DNA from: an uncultured Dysosmobacter sp.
GTDB taxonomy: Bacteria > Bacillota > Clostridia > Oscillospirales > Oscillospiraceae
Direction: 5' to 3'
NCBI GenBank assembly: GCA_934504065.1
Contig: CAKSVQ010000091.1
Location: 1-9,075 of the forward strand
DNA: 9,075 nucleotides
Below the pieces are notes generated by a model, which saw nothing but the letters and a program-made list of their open reading frames with translations, had not been told where the DNA came from and did no database searches. Below are positions 1 through 6,863 of the stretch, piece after piece. The number at the start of each line of letters is the position of its first letter. Positions within the stretch are counted from its first letter, which is position 1. Position numbers and translations under genes: made by a program.

Positions 1-442
<442 letters not shown>

Positions 443-462
443 GCATCCGCAGCGATCATACA

Positions 463-496
463 GGCAGGCCGGGGGTAGAGAGGCTCCCGGCCTGCC
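463..496 (+). other. intercistronic hairpin between ilvC and ilvD
   Basis: An 11-bp perfect GC-rich stem (463-473 with 486-496) can be extended to 13 bp by one G-T and one G-C pair, leaving an 8-nt loop (476-483). No T-run follows; the next bases are CCGCGAATTTGG. It is therefore not a standard intrinsic terminator. It may act as an RNA processing or stability element that sets the ilvC:ilvD ratio, or as a partial attenuator. The structure is read directly from the sequence; the role is inferred. Confidence 0.6.
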
Positions 497-530
497 CCGC
501 GAATTTGGAAAAGGGAAAGAGGAAGACGCA

Positions 531-2189
531 ATGCGAAGCGATAATGTGACGAAAGGGCCCGAGCGGGCGCCGAACCGCAGTTTGTTCTATGCGCTGGGCT
601 ACACGCCGGAGGATCTGGAAAAGCCCCTGATCGCCGTGGTCAGCGCCCACAGCGACATTGTTCCCGGCCACATGAATCTGGATAAGCTCACCGACGCGGT
701 GAAGGCCGGCATCGAGGCCGCAGGCGGCACGCCGTTCATGGTGCCCGCCATCGGCGTGTGCGACGGCATCGCCATGGGCCACGTGGGCATGAAATACTCC
801 CTCGCCAGCCGGGAACTGATCTGCGACAGTGTGGAGACCATGTTCATGGCCCACCAGTTCGACGGTTGTGTGCTGGTGCCCAACTGCGACAAGATCGTCC
901 CTGGCATGGTGATGGCTGCCGTGCGGATGAATGTGCCTGCCGTGGTGTGCTCCGGCGGCCCCATGCTGGCCGGGACCTATGACGGGCAGGAGGTCAGCCT
1001 TTCCAAGATGTTTGAGGCCGTGGGCTCCTACAAGGCCGGAATGATCGACGGGGAGAAGCTGGAAGAGTGTACCCAGAACTGCTGCCCCAGCTGCGGCAGC
1101 TGCTCGGGAATGTACACCGCCAACAGCATGAACTGCCTGTGCGAGGCCATTGGCATCGGCCTGCCCGGCAACGGCACCATCCCCGCGCCTTACAGCAAGC
1201 GGCTTCAGCTGGGCCGCCGGGCAGGCGCGGCCATCATGGAGCTGGTGCGCCGCAACATCTGCGCCCGGGACATCATCAACGAGCGCTCCATCCGCAATGC
1301 CCTGACCTGTGACATGGCACTGGGCTGCTCCACCAACACGGTGCTGCACCTGCTGGCCATTGCCCATGAGGCGGGCGTTCCGGTGGATCTGAAGCTGTTC
1401 AACGAAATTTCCGCCGCGACTCCCAATTTGTGCCATCTGGCCCCCGCTGGTCCCACCCATATGCCGGACCTCTACGCCGCAGGCGGCATTCCCGCTGTGC
1501 AGGCCGAGCTTGCCAAAAAGGGCCTGCTGGACCTTGACTGCATGACCGTGACGGGCAAGACGGTGGGCGAGAACATTCAGGGCGCAAAGAACCTGAACCA
1601 CCACGCCATCCGTCCCATTGACGATCCGTACAGCCCCACGGGCGGTTTGCAGATCCTCTGGGGCAATCTGGCCCCCAACGGCTGCGTGGTCAAGCGCAGC
1701 GCCGTGGCTCCCGAGATGCAGTGCCACACCGGGCCTGCCCGGGTGTTCAACAGCGAGGACGACGCCATTGCCGCCATCTACGCGGGCCAGATCGTCCCCG
1801 GCGACGTGGTGGTCATCCGCTATGAGGGCCCCAAGGGCGGCCCCGGTATGCGGGAGATGCTCAACCCCACCTCTGCTCTTGCGGGCATGGGGCTGGACAA
1901 GACCGTGGCCCTCATCACCGACGGCCGCTTCTCCGGCGCCAGCCGGGGCGCGTCCATCGGCCATGTCAGCCCCGAGGCCGCTTCCGGCGGCCCCATCGGT
2001 CTTGTGTGCGAGGGGGACCAGATCGCCATCGACATTCCCAACGCCTCCGTGCAGCTTCTGGTCTCTGAGGAAGAGCTGGCTGCCCGCCGGGCCGCCTATG
2101 TCCAGCCGGAGCCCAATATCACCACAGGCTGGCTCAGCCGCTATGCCCGCATGGTCACCAGCGCCGACGAGGGCGCGGTGCTGCGGTAA
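531..2189 (+). CDS. ilvD: dihydroxy-acid dehydratase
   Basis: This 552-residue protein is dihydroxy-acid dehydratase, the Fe-S enzyme that dehydrates 2,3-dihydroxy-isovalerate and 2,3-dihydroxy-3-methylvalerate to 2-keto acids in valine and isoleucine synthesis. The length is typical. [10 protein letters not shown] lies at about residues 75-84. NCDKIVPG (118-125, family signature 1) supplies cluster ligand Cys119. [19 protein letters not shown] (185-203) carries the second conserved cluster Cys. ITDGRFSG (462-469) is signature 2. At the position where [2Fe-2S] members have an NPCN-type Cys, this protein reads IVPGHMNL (43-50), so it resembles the oxygen-sensitive [4Fe-4S] type; that point is an inference from the motif. 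The ATG at 531 is preceded by an AAGAGGAAG ribosome site. It lies 88 bp after ilvC and 20 bp before the AAA+ gene, so it is probably an internal operon gene. A long open frame on the opposite strand is only a GC-rich shadow. Confidence 0.97.
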   Translation: MRSDNVTKGPERAPNRSLFYALGYTPEDLEKPLIAVVSAHSDIVPGHMNLDKLTDAVKAGIEAAGGTPFMVPAIGVCDGIAMGHVGMKYSLASRELICDSVETMFMAHQFDGCVLVPNCDKIVPGMVMAAVRMNVPAVVCSGGPMLAGTYDGQEVSLSKMFEAVGSYKAGMIDGEKLEECTQNCCPSCGSCSGMYTANSMNCLCEAIGIGLPGNGTIPAPYSKRLQLGRRAGAAIMELVRRNICARDIINERSIRNALTCDMALGCSTNTVLHLLAIAHEAGVPVDLKLFNEISAATPNLCHLAPAGPTHMPDLYAAGGIPAVQAELAKKGLLDLDCMTVTGKTVGENIQGAKNLNHHAIRPIDDPYSPTGGLQILWGNLAPNGCVVKRSAVAPEMQCHTGPARVFNSEDDAIAAIYAGQIVPGDVVVIRYEGPKGGPGMREMLNPTSALAGMGLDKTVALITDGRFSGASRGASIGHVSPEAASGGPIGLVCEGDQIAIDIPNASVQLLVSEEELAARRAAYVQPEPNITTGWLSRYARMVTSADEGAVLR

Positions 2190-2209
2190 AAATACACAGC
2201 AGGGAAGTG

Positions 2210-3406
2210 ATGGAAGTGCAGTTTGAAAAGACCTTGCGCCGTCTGGAGGGCCTTGTGGTCTTCCGGGGGCTGCTGGATGACGGCGTGGTGTCCGCCTTTT
2301 TGGAGATGCTCCGCGCCCGCTGCGAAGATCGATCGCGCTTTACCGCCTGCTGCGCCGCCTTCGAAAGCCGCCTCTTCGCCGTGGACGACGATTGGAGCCG
2401 CTATCTCCACAGCGCGGTGATGGAAAGCGACAATGTATGCGTCCGGAGCTATGCCGCAGGCGGGCTTTCCCCGGTGCTGGAGCGGAGCCTGCAAAAGGAA
2501 CTGGCGTTTCTGGACACGCTGGCGGCGCTGCGGCTGGAGAAGCTGTGCGAGGGCCTTTCCGACCCGCCGGATTTTCTGGAGGGGTGGGAGACCTCTCCGG
2601 TCTCCATCGCCGGGGACTATCAGGAGCGGCTGCGTAGCATCGGCTCCAAGGGCTATGGAATGTTTGCCCGCCACCATATGTTTACGGTGGAGGAGGGGCG
2701 GCTGGTCCCCGTCAAGCACCCGGACCCGCAGGCGCTGGAACAGCTTCCCGGTTATGAAAAAGAGCGGGAAAAGGTCATTGCCAACACCCGGGCGCTGCTG
2801 GAAGGGCGGCCCGCCAACAATGTTTTGCTCTATGGCGACGCAGGCACCGGAAAGTCCAGCGCCATCAAGGCCATTGCCAACGCCTTTGCGCCCCAGGGCC
2901 TGCGGCTGGTGGAGGTGAAGAAAAACCAGCTCTACCAGATCCCGGACCTGATGGACGCGCTGGCGGCCAATCCGCTGAAGTTCATTTTGTTTATCGACGA
3001 TCTGAGCTTCACCGCCAACGATGATAACTTTGCCGCCCTCAAGGCCATTTTGGAGGGCAGCGTGGGCGGCCGGGCCCGGAACATCGCAGTGTATGCCACC
3101 AGCAACCGCCGCCACCTCATCAAAGAGACCCTGACCGACCGCAGCGGCGACGATATTCACGAAAGCGATACCCGGCAGGAGCTGATGAGCCTGTCCGCTC
3201 GCTTCGGACTGACGGTGACCTTTGCAAGCCCCGACCGCGACCGCTATCTCTATATCGTCGCGGAGCTAGCCAAACAGTATGGGTTGGAGATGGACGAGCG
3301 GGAGCGCAATGTCCGCAGCGAGGCCTTTGCCATCCGCATGGGTGGACGCAGCGCACGGGTGGCCAAGCAGTTCATCGAGCTGTGCAAGGCCGGAGTGCCG
3401 ACCTGA
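2210..3406 (+). CDS. DUF815-family AAA+ ATP-binding protein
   Basis: This 398-residue cytoplasmic protein resembles the uncharacterised DUF815 family of AAA+ ATPases. The first ~200 residues are a helical region without a recognisable motif. The ATPase part follows: Walker A GDAGTGKSS at about 209-217, Walker B FILFIDDLSF at 258-267 with two acidic residues, and a sensor-1-like YATSNRRHL from about 295. Next come SLSARFGLTVTF and the YLYIVAELAKQYGL segment typical of the family's C-terminal lid. No membrane segment or signal peptide is visible. I chose ATG 2210 because AGGGAA (2201-2206) precedes it closely; an in-frame GTG at 2207 adds one residue. It starts 20 bp after ilvD and ends 19 bp before the exporter gene, so it looks translationally linked to both. 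The substrate of this family is not known to me, and the gene order alone does not prove a role in amino acid metabolism. Confidence 0.9.
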   Translation: MEVQFEKTLRRLEGLVVFRGLLDDGVVSAFLEMLRARCEDRSRFTACCAAFESRLFAVDDDWSRYLHSAVMESDNVCVRSYAAGGLSPVLERSLQKELAFLDTLAALRLEKLCEGLSDPPDFLEGWETSPVSIAGDYQERLRSIGSKGYGMFARHHMFTVEEGRLVPVKHPDPQALEQLPGYEKEREKVIANTRALLEGRPANNVLLYGDAGTGKSSAIKAIANAFAPQGLRLVEVKKNQLYQIPDLMDALAANPLKFILFIDDLSFTANDDNFAALKAILEGSVGGRARNIAVYATSNRRHLIKETLTDRSGDDIHESDTRQELMSLSARFGLTVTFASPDRDRYLYIVAELAKQYGLEMDERERNVRSEAFAIRMGGRSARVAKQFIELCKAGVPT

Positions 3407-3425
3407 TCAGAGGGGGGAGGAAAGC

Positions 3426-4019
3426 ATGAGTGCAGCCGTTTTCTGGGAACTGGCGCTTTCGGCCTGCGCCACCACGTTCACGCCGGGGCCGAACAACATT
3501 TTGCTGCTCAGCAGCGCCAGCACCTTCGGCTTTCGCAAGTGCCGCCCGCTGCTTCTGGGCATCTGGACGGGACTTTTGACGGTGATGCTGATCTGCGGCT
3601 TCGGCTGCGCCGTACTGGGCGGGCTGGTCCCCCAGATCGTCCCCGTGGCTAAATTTGTGGGCGCGGCCTATGTGCTGTATCTGGCCTACAAGACCCTTAC
3701 CCGCCGGACGGGAAGCGGCGAGGCGGAGACCTCCCGCCCGCTGACGTTTACCAACGGGTTTTTGCTGCAATTCCTGAACATCAAGATCTTGATGCTGGGT
3801 ATCGCCTTTTACTCCGGTTATATCCTGCCCTATGGCTTCCACCCGGGGCACACGTTGGCCTTTGCCGTCATCATGACGCTGTGCGCCGGGACGGGCAACC
3901 TCATCTGGGCCACGCTGGGGTCGCTGCTTTTCCCCCTGTATCAAAAATACGCCGTGGCCGTCAACACGGTCATGGCGCTGCTGCTGGTCTGGTGTGCGTG
4001 GAAGATCGTGCGCACATAA
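3426..4019 (+). CDS. LysE/RhtB-family amino acid exporter
   Basis: This 197-residue integral membrane protein belongs to the LysE/RhtB translocator superfamily, which exports amino acids or related metabolites using the proton gradient. The diagnostic motif TPGPNN is at residues 19-24, at the end of the first hydrophobic helix. About six hydrophobic segments follow, among them a GIWTGLLTVMLICGFGCAVL stretch, a VGAAYVLYLAYKTL helix and a C-terminal TVMALLLVWCAWKIV helix. Length and topology match the family. The ATG at 3426 follows a strong GGGGGGAGGAAAGC ribosome site, which decides it over the upstream in-frame start at 3279. It lies 19 bp behind the AAA+ gene as the last gene of the apparent ilvC-ilvD operon. 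By position, export of branched-chain amino acids or their intermediates is a reasonable guess, but specificity cannot be read from sequence in this family. Confidence 0.92.
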   Translation: MSAAVFWELALSACATTFTPGPNNILLLSSASTFGFRKCRPLLLGIWTGLLTVMLICGFGCAVLGGLVPQIVPVAKFVGAAYVLYLAYKTLTRRTGSGEAETSRPLTFTNGFLLQFLNIKILMLGIAFYSGYILPYGFHPGHTLAFAVIMTLCAGTGNLIWATLGSLLFPLYQKYAVAVNTVMALLLVWCAWKIVRT

Positions 4020-4025
4020 GTGCTT

Positions 4026-4056
4026 TTCGAACAAGTGGCTTTGCCACTTGTTCGAA
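4026..4056. repeat. perfect 14-bp inverted repeat, 3-nt loop
   Basis: Arms 4026-4039 and 4043-4056 are exact reverse complements around a TTT loop. It lies 7 bp after the exporter stop codon (4017-4019), so it is the first candidate for the 3' end of the ilv operon mRNA. No T-run follows (next bases GAGGTTTCG), so as an intrinsic terminator it is atypical. Confidence 0.6.
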
Positions 4057-4126
4057 GAGGTTTCGATGCGCTCTGTGCCTCGGTTGGCTGCGATGCGGCC
4101 AATTCGACACACGCTCCGCGTAAGGA

Positions 4127-4159
4127 GTGTTCTGCCACGCACATGTCGCGGCAGAACAC
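4127..4159. repeat. 10-bp inverted repeat with 13-nt centre
   Basis: GTGTTCTGCC (4127-4136) and GGCAGAACAC (4150-4159) are exact reverse complements flanking 13 bases. It is one unit of the hairpin array; no independent function can be assigned. Confidence 0.55.
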
Positions 4160-4171
4160 GGATTTCACAGC

Positions 4172-4193
4172 TTTCGCGCCTGTGGGCGCGAAA
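4172..4193. repeat. 9-bp hairpin with TGTG loop
   Basis: TTTCGCGCC (4172-4180) pairs exactly with GGCGCGAAA (4185-4193) around TGTG. It is a compact GC-rich stem-loop within the array. Confidence 0.55.
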
Positions 4194-4217
4194 CTCTGCG
4201 AGGCTTTTTGGTATTTT

Positions 4218-4244
4218 GAACTCCCGTGCATTGCACGGGAGTTC
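4218..4244. repeat. 27-bp palindrome, copy 1
   Basis: GAACTCCCGTGCA (4218-4230) and its exact reverse complement (4232-4244) flank a single T. The same 27 bases plus a following T recur at 4471-4498, 253 bp away. A folded form would have a 12-bp stem and a 3-nt loop. The flanks differ (GGTATTTT before, CAGCTTG after), so only the palindrome itself is shared. Confidence 0.8.
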
Positions 4245-4302
4245 TCAGCTTGTCGAAAAACCTCTGCTAAATAGAAAAAAGATTCTATGCAGCAGGGGAA
4301 GT

Positions 4303-4326
4303 ACGAGGGGGCGGGAGCCCCTTCGT
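4303..4326. repeat. 9-bp hairpin with CGGGAG loop
   Basis: ACGAGGGGG (4303-4311) pairs with CCCCTTCGT (4318-4326), with one G-T pair, around CGGGAG. It lies between the two copies of the 27-bp palindrome. Confidence 0.5.
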
Positions 4327-4342
4327 GTTGGATCGAATGCCT

Positions 4343-4371
4343 GCAAAGAGCCCGCAAGCGCGGGCGTTTGC
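4343..4371. repeat. hairpin with internal loop
   Basis: GCCCGC (4350-4355) pairs with GCGGGC (4360-4365) around AAGC. The stem continues outward past a small internal loop with GCAAA (4343-4347) and TTTGC (4367-4371). A further GCCGC/GCGGC stem (4372-4376, 4380-4384) follows immediately. Confidence 0.5.
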
Positions 4372-4430
4372 GCCGCGCAGCGGCAGCTTTTTGGACTGCA
4401 CAGCAGACAAAAAAGCGAGGCATTAGAAAG

Positions 4431-4466
4431 GCTATCAAAAAAGTCTATATAGACTTTTTTGATAGC
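4431..4466. terminator. 36-bp perfect palindrome, possible bidirectional terminator
   Basis: The 18-base arm 4431-4448 is the exact reverse complement of 4449-4466, with no spacer. A weak core (GTCT/AGAC around ATAT) is bordered by A6 on the left and T6 on the right. Read on either strand this gives stem plus T6, so it could end transcripts from both the ilv operon and the LysR gene, whose stop codon lies 41 bp away. The stem is AT-rich and would be weak as a terminator. An alternative is a dimeric protein's binding site. Confidence 0.5.
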
Positions 4467-4470
4467 CTGT

Positions 4471-4497
4471 GAACTCCCGTGCATTGCACGGGAGTTC
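4471..4497. repeat. 27-bp palindrome, copy 2
   Basis: This is identical to 4218-4244, with arms 4471-4483 and 4485-4497 around one T. It begins 4 bp after the 36-bp palindrome and ends 9 bp before the LysR stop codon. On the + strand it is followed by a pyrimidine-rich TTCGTTTCTTTATTC, so here it could also terminate + strand transcripts. Confidence 0.8.
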
Positions 4498-4506
4498 TTC
4501 GTTTCT

Positions 4507-5384
4507 TTATTCGTCCGCGTCCCGAAAGGGGAGGTATTCCATGAACTTCTGAACGGCGGGGGCGAGGTGTGCCTTGTCCTTCATCGCAAGGCCGATCGTC
4601 CGGTAATACGGTTCTTTCAGGGGTCGGATTTCCAGCTGATAGGGGATGCGCCGCAGGATCATATCCGGCAGGATGCCCACTCCCAACCCCTTTTCCACCA
4701 TGGCCATGACCGCGAAATCCTCCCATGTAGTAAAGCGGATGTCGGGCTGGACATGGAAGCGTTCCAGCAGGTCGGATACCTCGGTTTTCCCGCCGTGCTC
4801 CAGCAGCAGGAAGGGAAGGCCATTCAGCGTCTCGATGGCCACGGTCTGGCCCTCGGCAAGGCGGTGGCCGGGGGGCAGCACGACCTTGTATTCATCCTGC
4901 CATAGCGGTATCGCGTCGAATTTCGGCAGGGTTGGCAGCCGCAGAAAGCCGCAGTCCACCCGGCCCTCGTCGATCCAGCGCTCCACCTCGTCGTAATCCC
5001 CCAGAAGCATTTCGCACTCAATGCCGGGGTAGTCCGCTTGCAGCCGCGCAAAGATATTGGCAGCCAGTTGATTGCCACGCTGGAAAAGGTGCCGATGCGG
5101 ACGATCCCGGTCTCCATGCCATGCATGCGGGTGATCTGCCCCTCCAGACTGTGGTGATCCTGCAGGAGCCTGCGCAGAAGCGGCAGAAGCTGCGTGCCTG
5201 CGGAGGTGGGAGATACACCGCTGCGGCTCCGTTCCAGCAGCGTCATGCCCCATTCCTTTTCCAGATCGGCCACCATTTTGCTGACGGAGGACTGGGCGTA
5301 ATTCAGTTCCTCGGCGGCGCGGGTAAAGCTGCCCCGTTCCACCGTTTTGACAAAGGCAAGATATTTCAGCAAGGGGTTTTCCAT
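4507..5384 (-). pseudogene. LysR-type transcriptional regulator, frameshifted
   Basis: Two overlapping reading frames together make one LysR-family regulator. The first, from ATG 5384, starts MENPLLKYLAF. It holds the winged helix-turn-helix (SFTRAAEELNYAQSSVSKMV, then DLEKEWGMTLLERSR) and the start of the effector domain, GIVRIGTFSSVAINWLP. After that it loses all family resemblance. The second frame resumes exactly there with NIFARLQADYPGIECEMLL and runs through a normal periplasmic-binding-like domain to TAA at 4507-4509. Inserting one base at about 5058-5061, where CTGCCAATATC would need one more base after CTGCC, restores a 292-residue protein, the normal family length. Either the gene is inactivated or the base is a sequencing error. 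Upstream start 5417 is possible but fits the family less well. The gene is divergent from the MATE exporter and would be expected to regulate it. Confidence 0.88.
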
Positions 5385-5494
5385 AGCAGTATCATTCCGT
5401 TTCTCGATGCAGCACATCTATAATATTCGCTTTTTCTATTGAAATGCGTCCATTATACTGGTGCAGAAACGATTTGAAAAGAGGGGATGGGGTC
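5385..5494. promoter_or_regulatory. divergent LysR/MATE control region
   Basis: This 110-bp AT-richer gap separates the divergent LysR and MATE genes. On the - strand, TTTTCA (5480-5475), a 17-bp spacer and TATAAT (5457-5452) form a fair promoter for the LysR gene. On the + strand, TATACT (5454-5459), overlapping that box, and TATAAT (5419-5424) are possible -10 elements for MATE, both with poor -35 boxes, as expected of activator-dependent promoters. An imperfect dyad TTC-N12-GAA (5426-5443) is a weak candidate operator. Promoter calls are by eye. Confidence 0.4.
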
Positions 5495-6847
5495 ATGGCT
5501 GCGTTTCAAGCACCGGAGATCGATATGCTGCACGGCCCGCTCTGCGGAAAGCTGCTGCGCTATACGCTTCCCATTGCCCTGAGCAGTATCTTGCAGCAGC
5601 TGTTTCAGGCGGCGGATACCGCCGTTGTGGGCCGTTTCGCCAGCGCAGATGCGCTGGCGGCAGTGGGGACCAATACCGAGACCACGGCATTGATCGTCAC
5701 GGTGTCCGCAGGTCTTGCGGTGGGGGCAAACGTTCTGGTCGCCCGCCAGATCGGGACGCGGCGACAGAGCGAAACGGCGGCAGCTGTGCGGGCGGCTCTT
5801 TTGCTGGCGGTGCTTCTCGGCGCCGCGGCCGCTGGTTTTGGGCAGATGGCCGTAAGGCCGCTGCTGCGGGCCATCCAGACGCCGGAGCGGATCTTCCGTG
5901 GGGCGGAGACGTATCTGCGGCTTTACCTGCTGGGCTGTCCGGGCCTGCTGGTGTATGACTTCGGCGCCGCAGTGCTCCGGGCCCGGGGCAACAGCCGCGA
6001 CCCATTTTTGGCGCTGGCGTTTTCCGGCGTGGTCAACGTGGGGCTGAATCTGTTTTTTGTAACGGCACTGCGGATGGACGTGGCCGGAGTGGCGGTGGCC
6101 ACGGACCTTTCCAACCTGCTCTCCGCCGGGATGGTCCTGGGATGCCTGACGCGGGAGCATCCGTTCCGTCCGGCTGTCCGAAGCTCCCGTGGCGGTCTCT
6201 CTTTTGCGGGGGAGATTTTAAAGGTGGGGCTTCCCGCCGCCGTGCAGGGGGCTGTGTTCTGCGGGGCCAATCTCTTTGTGCAGGCGGCGGTAAACGGCTT
6301 TGGCGAAACGGTCATTGCGGGCAATACCATTGCCATGAATTTTGAGTACTTCACGTACTACATCATAACCGCCTTCGGGCAGGCGGCCACCACCTTCACC
6401 ACGCAGAACCACGCCGCCATGCAGTGGGCAAGGTGCAGAAAAGTCCTCTGGCTGTGTCTGGGGCTGTTCACCCTTTGCAGCGGGGTGCCGATCTTCACAC
6501 TGGTTCTGTTCCGCACCTTTTTCGCGGGACTTTTCACGCCGGAGCAGGCCGTGATCGAAAGCGCCACTGCGCGGATGCTGGGGATATTGCTCTTTGAGCC
6601 CGTCTGCAATTTGTATGAAGTTCCGGCAGGCAGCCTGCGCGGCAGCGGGCACGCATTGTATCCGGCTGTCTGCACCACAGTGGGGACCTGTGTGTTCCGC
6701 ATCGTCTGGCTGTGCACGGCCTTTCGGAAAAGCCATACCCTCTCCACGCTGTATCGCGCGTTTCCCTTTTCCTGGGCGGTGACGATCCTGCTGGTGGATA
6801 TGGGCGTCTTCCTGATTGGCCGATGGGAAAGAAAGCGCCGCACCTGA
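5495..6847 (+). CDS. MATE-family multidrug/metabolite exporter
   Basis: This 450-residue integral membrane protein belongs to the MATE family, which expels organic cations, drugs or metabolites in exchange for Na+ or H+. The N-terminal half has the typical LPIALSSILQQLFQAADTAV then VGRF pattern (residues ~25-48) and a GLAVGANVLVARQIG segment. A second, similar half begins near KVGLPAAVQGAVF. About twelve hydrophobic helices alternate with short charged loops, and the length is normal. ATG 5495 is chosen because AGAGGGGA (5480-5487) lies 7 bp before it. An in-frame ATG at 5525 with a weaker GGAG site would also fit the family N-terminus, and an upstream start at 5444 has no ribosome site. It is divergent from the broken LysR gene, which may have controlled it. 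It ends 14 bp from the convergent channel gene. Substrate cannot be told from sequence. Confidence 0.94.
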   Translation: MAAFQAPEIDMLHGPLCGKLLRYTLPIALSSILQQLFQAADTAVVGRFASADALAAVGTNTETTALIVTVSAGLAVGANVLVARQIGTRRQSETAAAVRAALLLAVLLGAAAAGFGQMAVRPLLRAIQTPERIFRGAETYLRLYLLGCPGLLVYDFGAAVLRARGNSRDPFLALAFSGVVNVGLNLFFVTALRMDVAGVAVATDLSNLLSAGMVLGCLTREHPFRPAVRSSRGGLSFAGEILKVGLPAAVQGAVFCGANLFVQAAVNGFGETVIAGNTIAMNFEYFTYYIITAFGQAATTFTTQNHAAMQWARCRKVLWLCLGLFTLCSGVPIFTLVLFRTFFAGLFTPEQAVIESATARMLGILLFEPVCNLYEVPAGSLRGSGHALYPAVCTTVGTCVFRIVWLCTAFRKSHTLSTLYRAFPFSWAVTILLVDMGVFLIGRWERKRRT

Positions 6848-6863
6848 CAGATGCTGCGGCGTT
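6835..6863. terminator. hairpin between convergent genes
   Basis: CGCCGCA (6836-6842) pairs with TGCGGCG (6855-6861); a G-T and an A-T pair extend it to 9 bp. It spans the MATE stop codon and touches the channel stop codon (6862-6864). No T-run follows on either strand, so at most it is a weak shared terminator or stability element for the two 3' ends. Confidence 0.4.

Larger units (their letters stand above)
4020..4506. repeat. non-coding hairpin-array region (487 bp)
   Basis: The gap between the exporter and the LysR gene holds no credible coding sequence. Short open frames on both strands lack family resemblance and ribosome sites and run through the hairpins. Instead it is packed with inverted repeats, with little unpaired sequence between many of them: 4026-4056, 4084-4102, 4127-4159, 4172-4193, 4218-4244, 4271-4288, 4303-4326, 4343-4371, 4372-4384, 4386-4416, 4431-4466 and 4471-4497. 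One 27-bp palindrome occurs twice, identically. This density is far above what two converging terminators need. It suggests dispersed repeat modules or a highly structured RNA. The - strand translation across 4077-4195 (for example SLRGACVELAASQ) feels familiar from over-predicted hypothetical proteins in clostridial genomes, which would fit a dispersed repeat; that is memory, not a search. Confidence 0.7.

Noticed and set aside
456..1964. 502-codon open frame on the - strand opposite ilvD
   Set aside because: It is antisense to a certain ilvD gene, has Gly/Ala/His/Val-rich composition without family motifs, and is a typical GC-rich shadow frame.
2141..3160. 339-codon open frame on the - strand opposite the AAA+ gene
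   Set aside because: No recognisable domain; the + strand frame has Walker A and B motifs and proper ribosome sites, so this is a shadow.
3941..4438. 165-codon - strand frame and 152-codon + strand frame (3994-4452) across the gap
   Set aside because: Both run through many hairpins, overlap the end of the exporter gene, lack ribosome sites and show Cys/Ser/Arg-rich low-complexity translation. They are best explained as chance frames in repeat DNA.
4218..4497. Classical MITE or insertion sequence
   Set aside because: No transposase, no target-site duplication, and the ends are self-palindromes rather than ordinary terminal inverted repeats. Kept only as a repeat with an open question.
5040..5080. 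Programmed ribosomal frameshift in the LysR gene
   Set aside because: No slippery heptamer, downstream pseudoknot or internal Shine-Dalgarno-like stimulator was seen, and LysR regulators are not known for it. Deletion or sequencing error is simpler.
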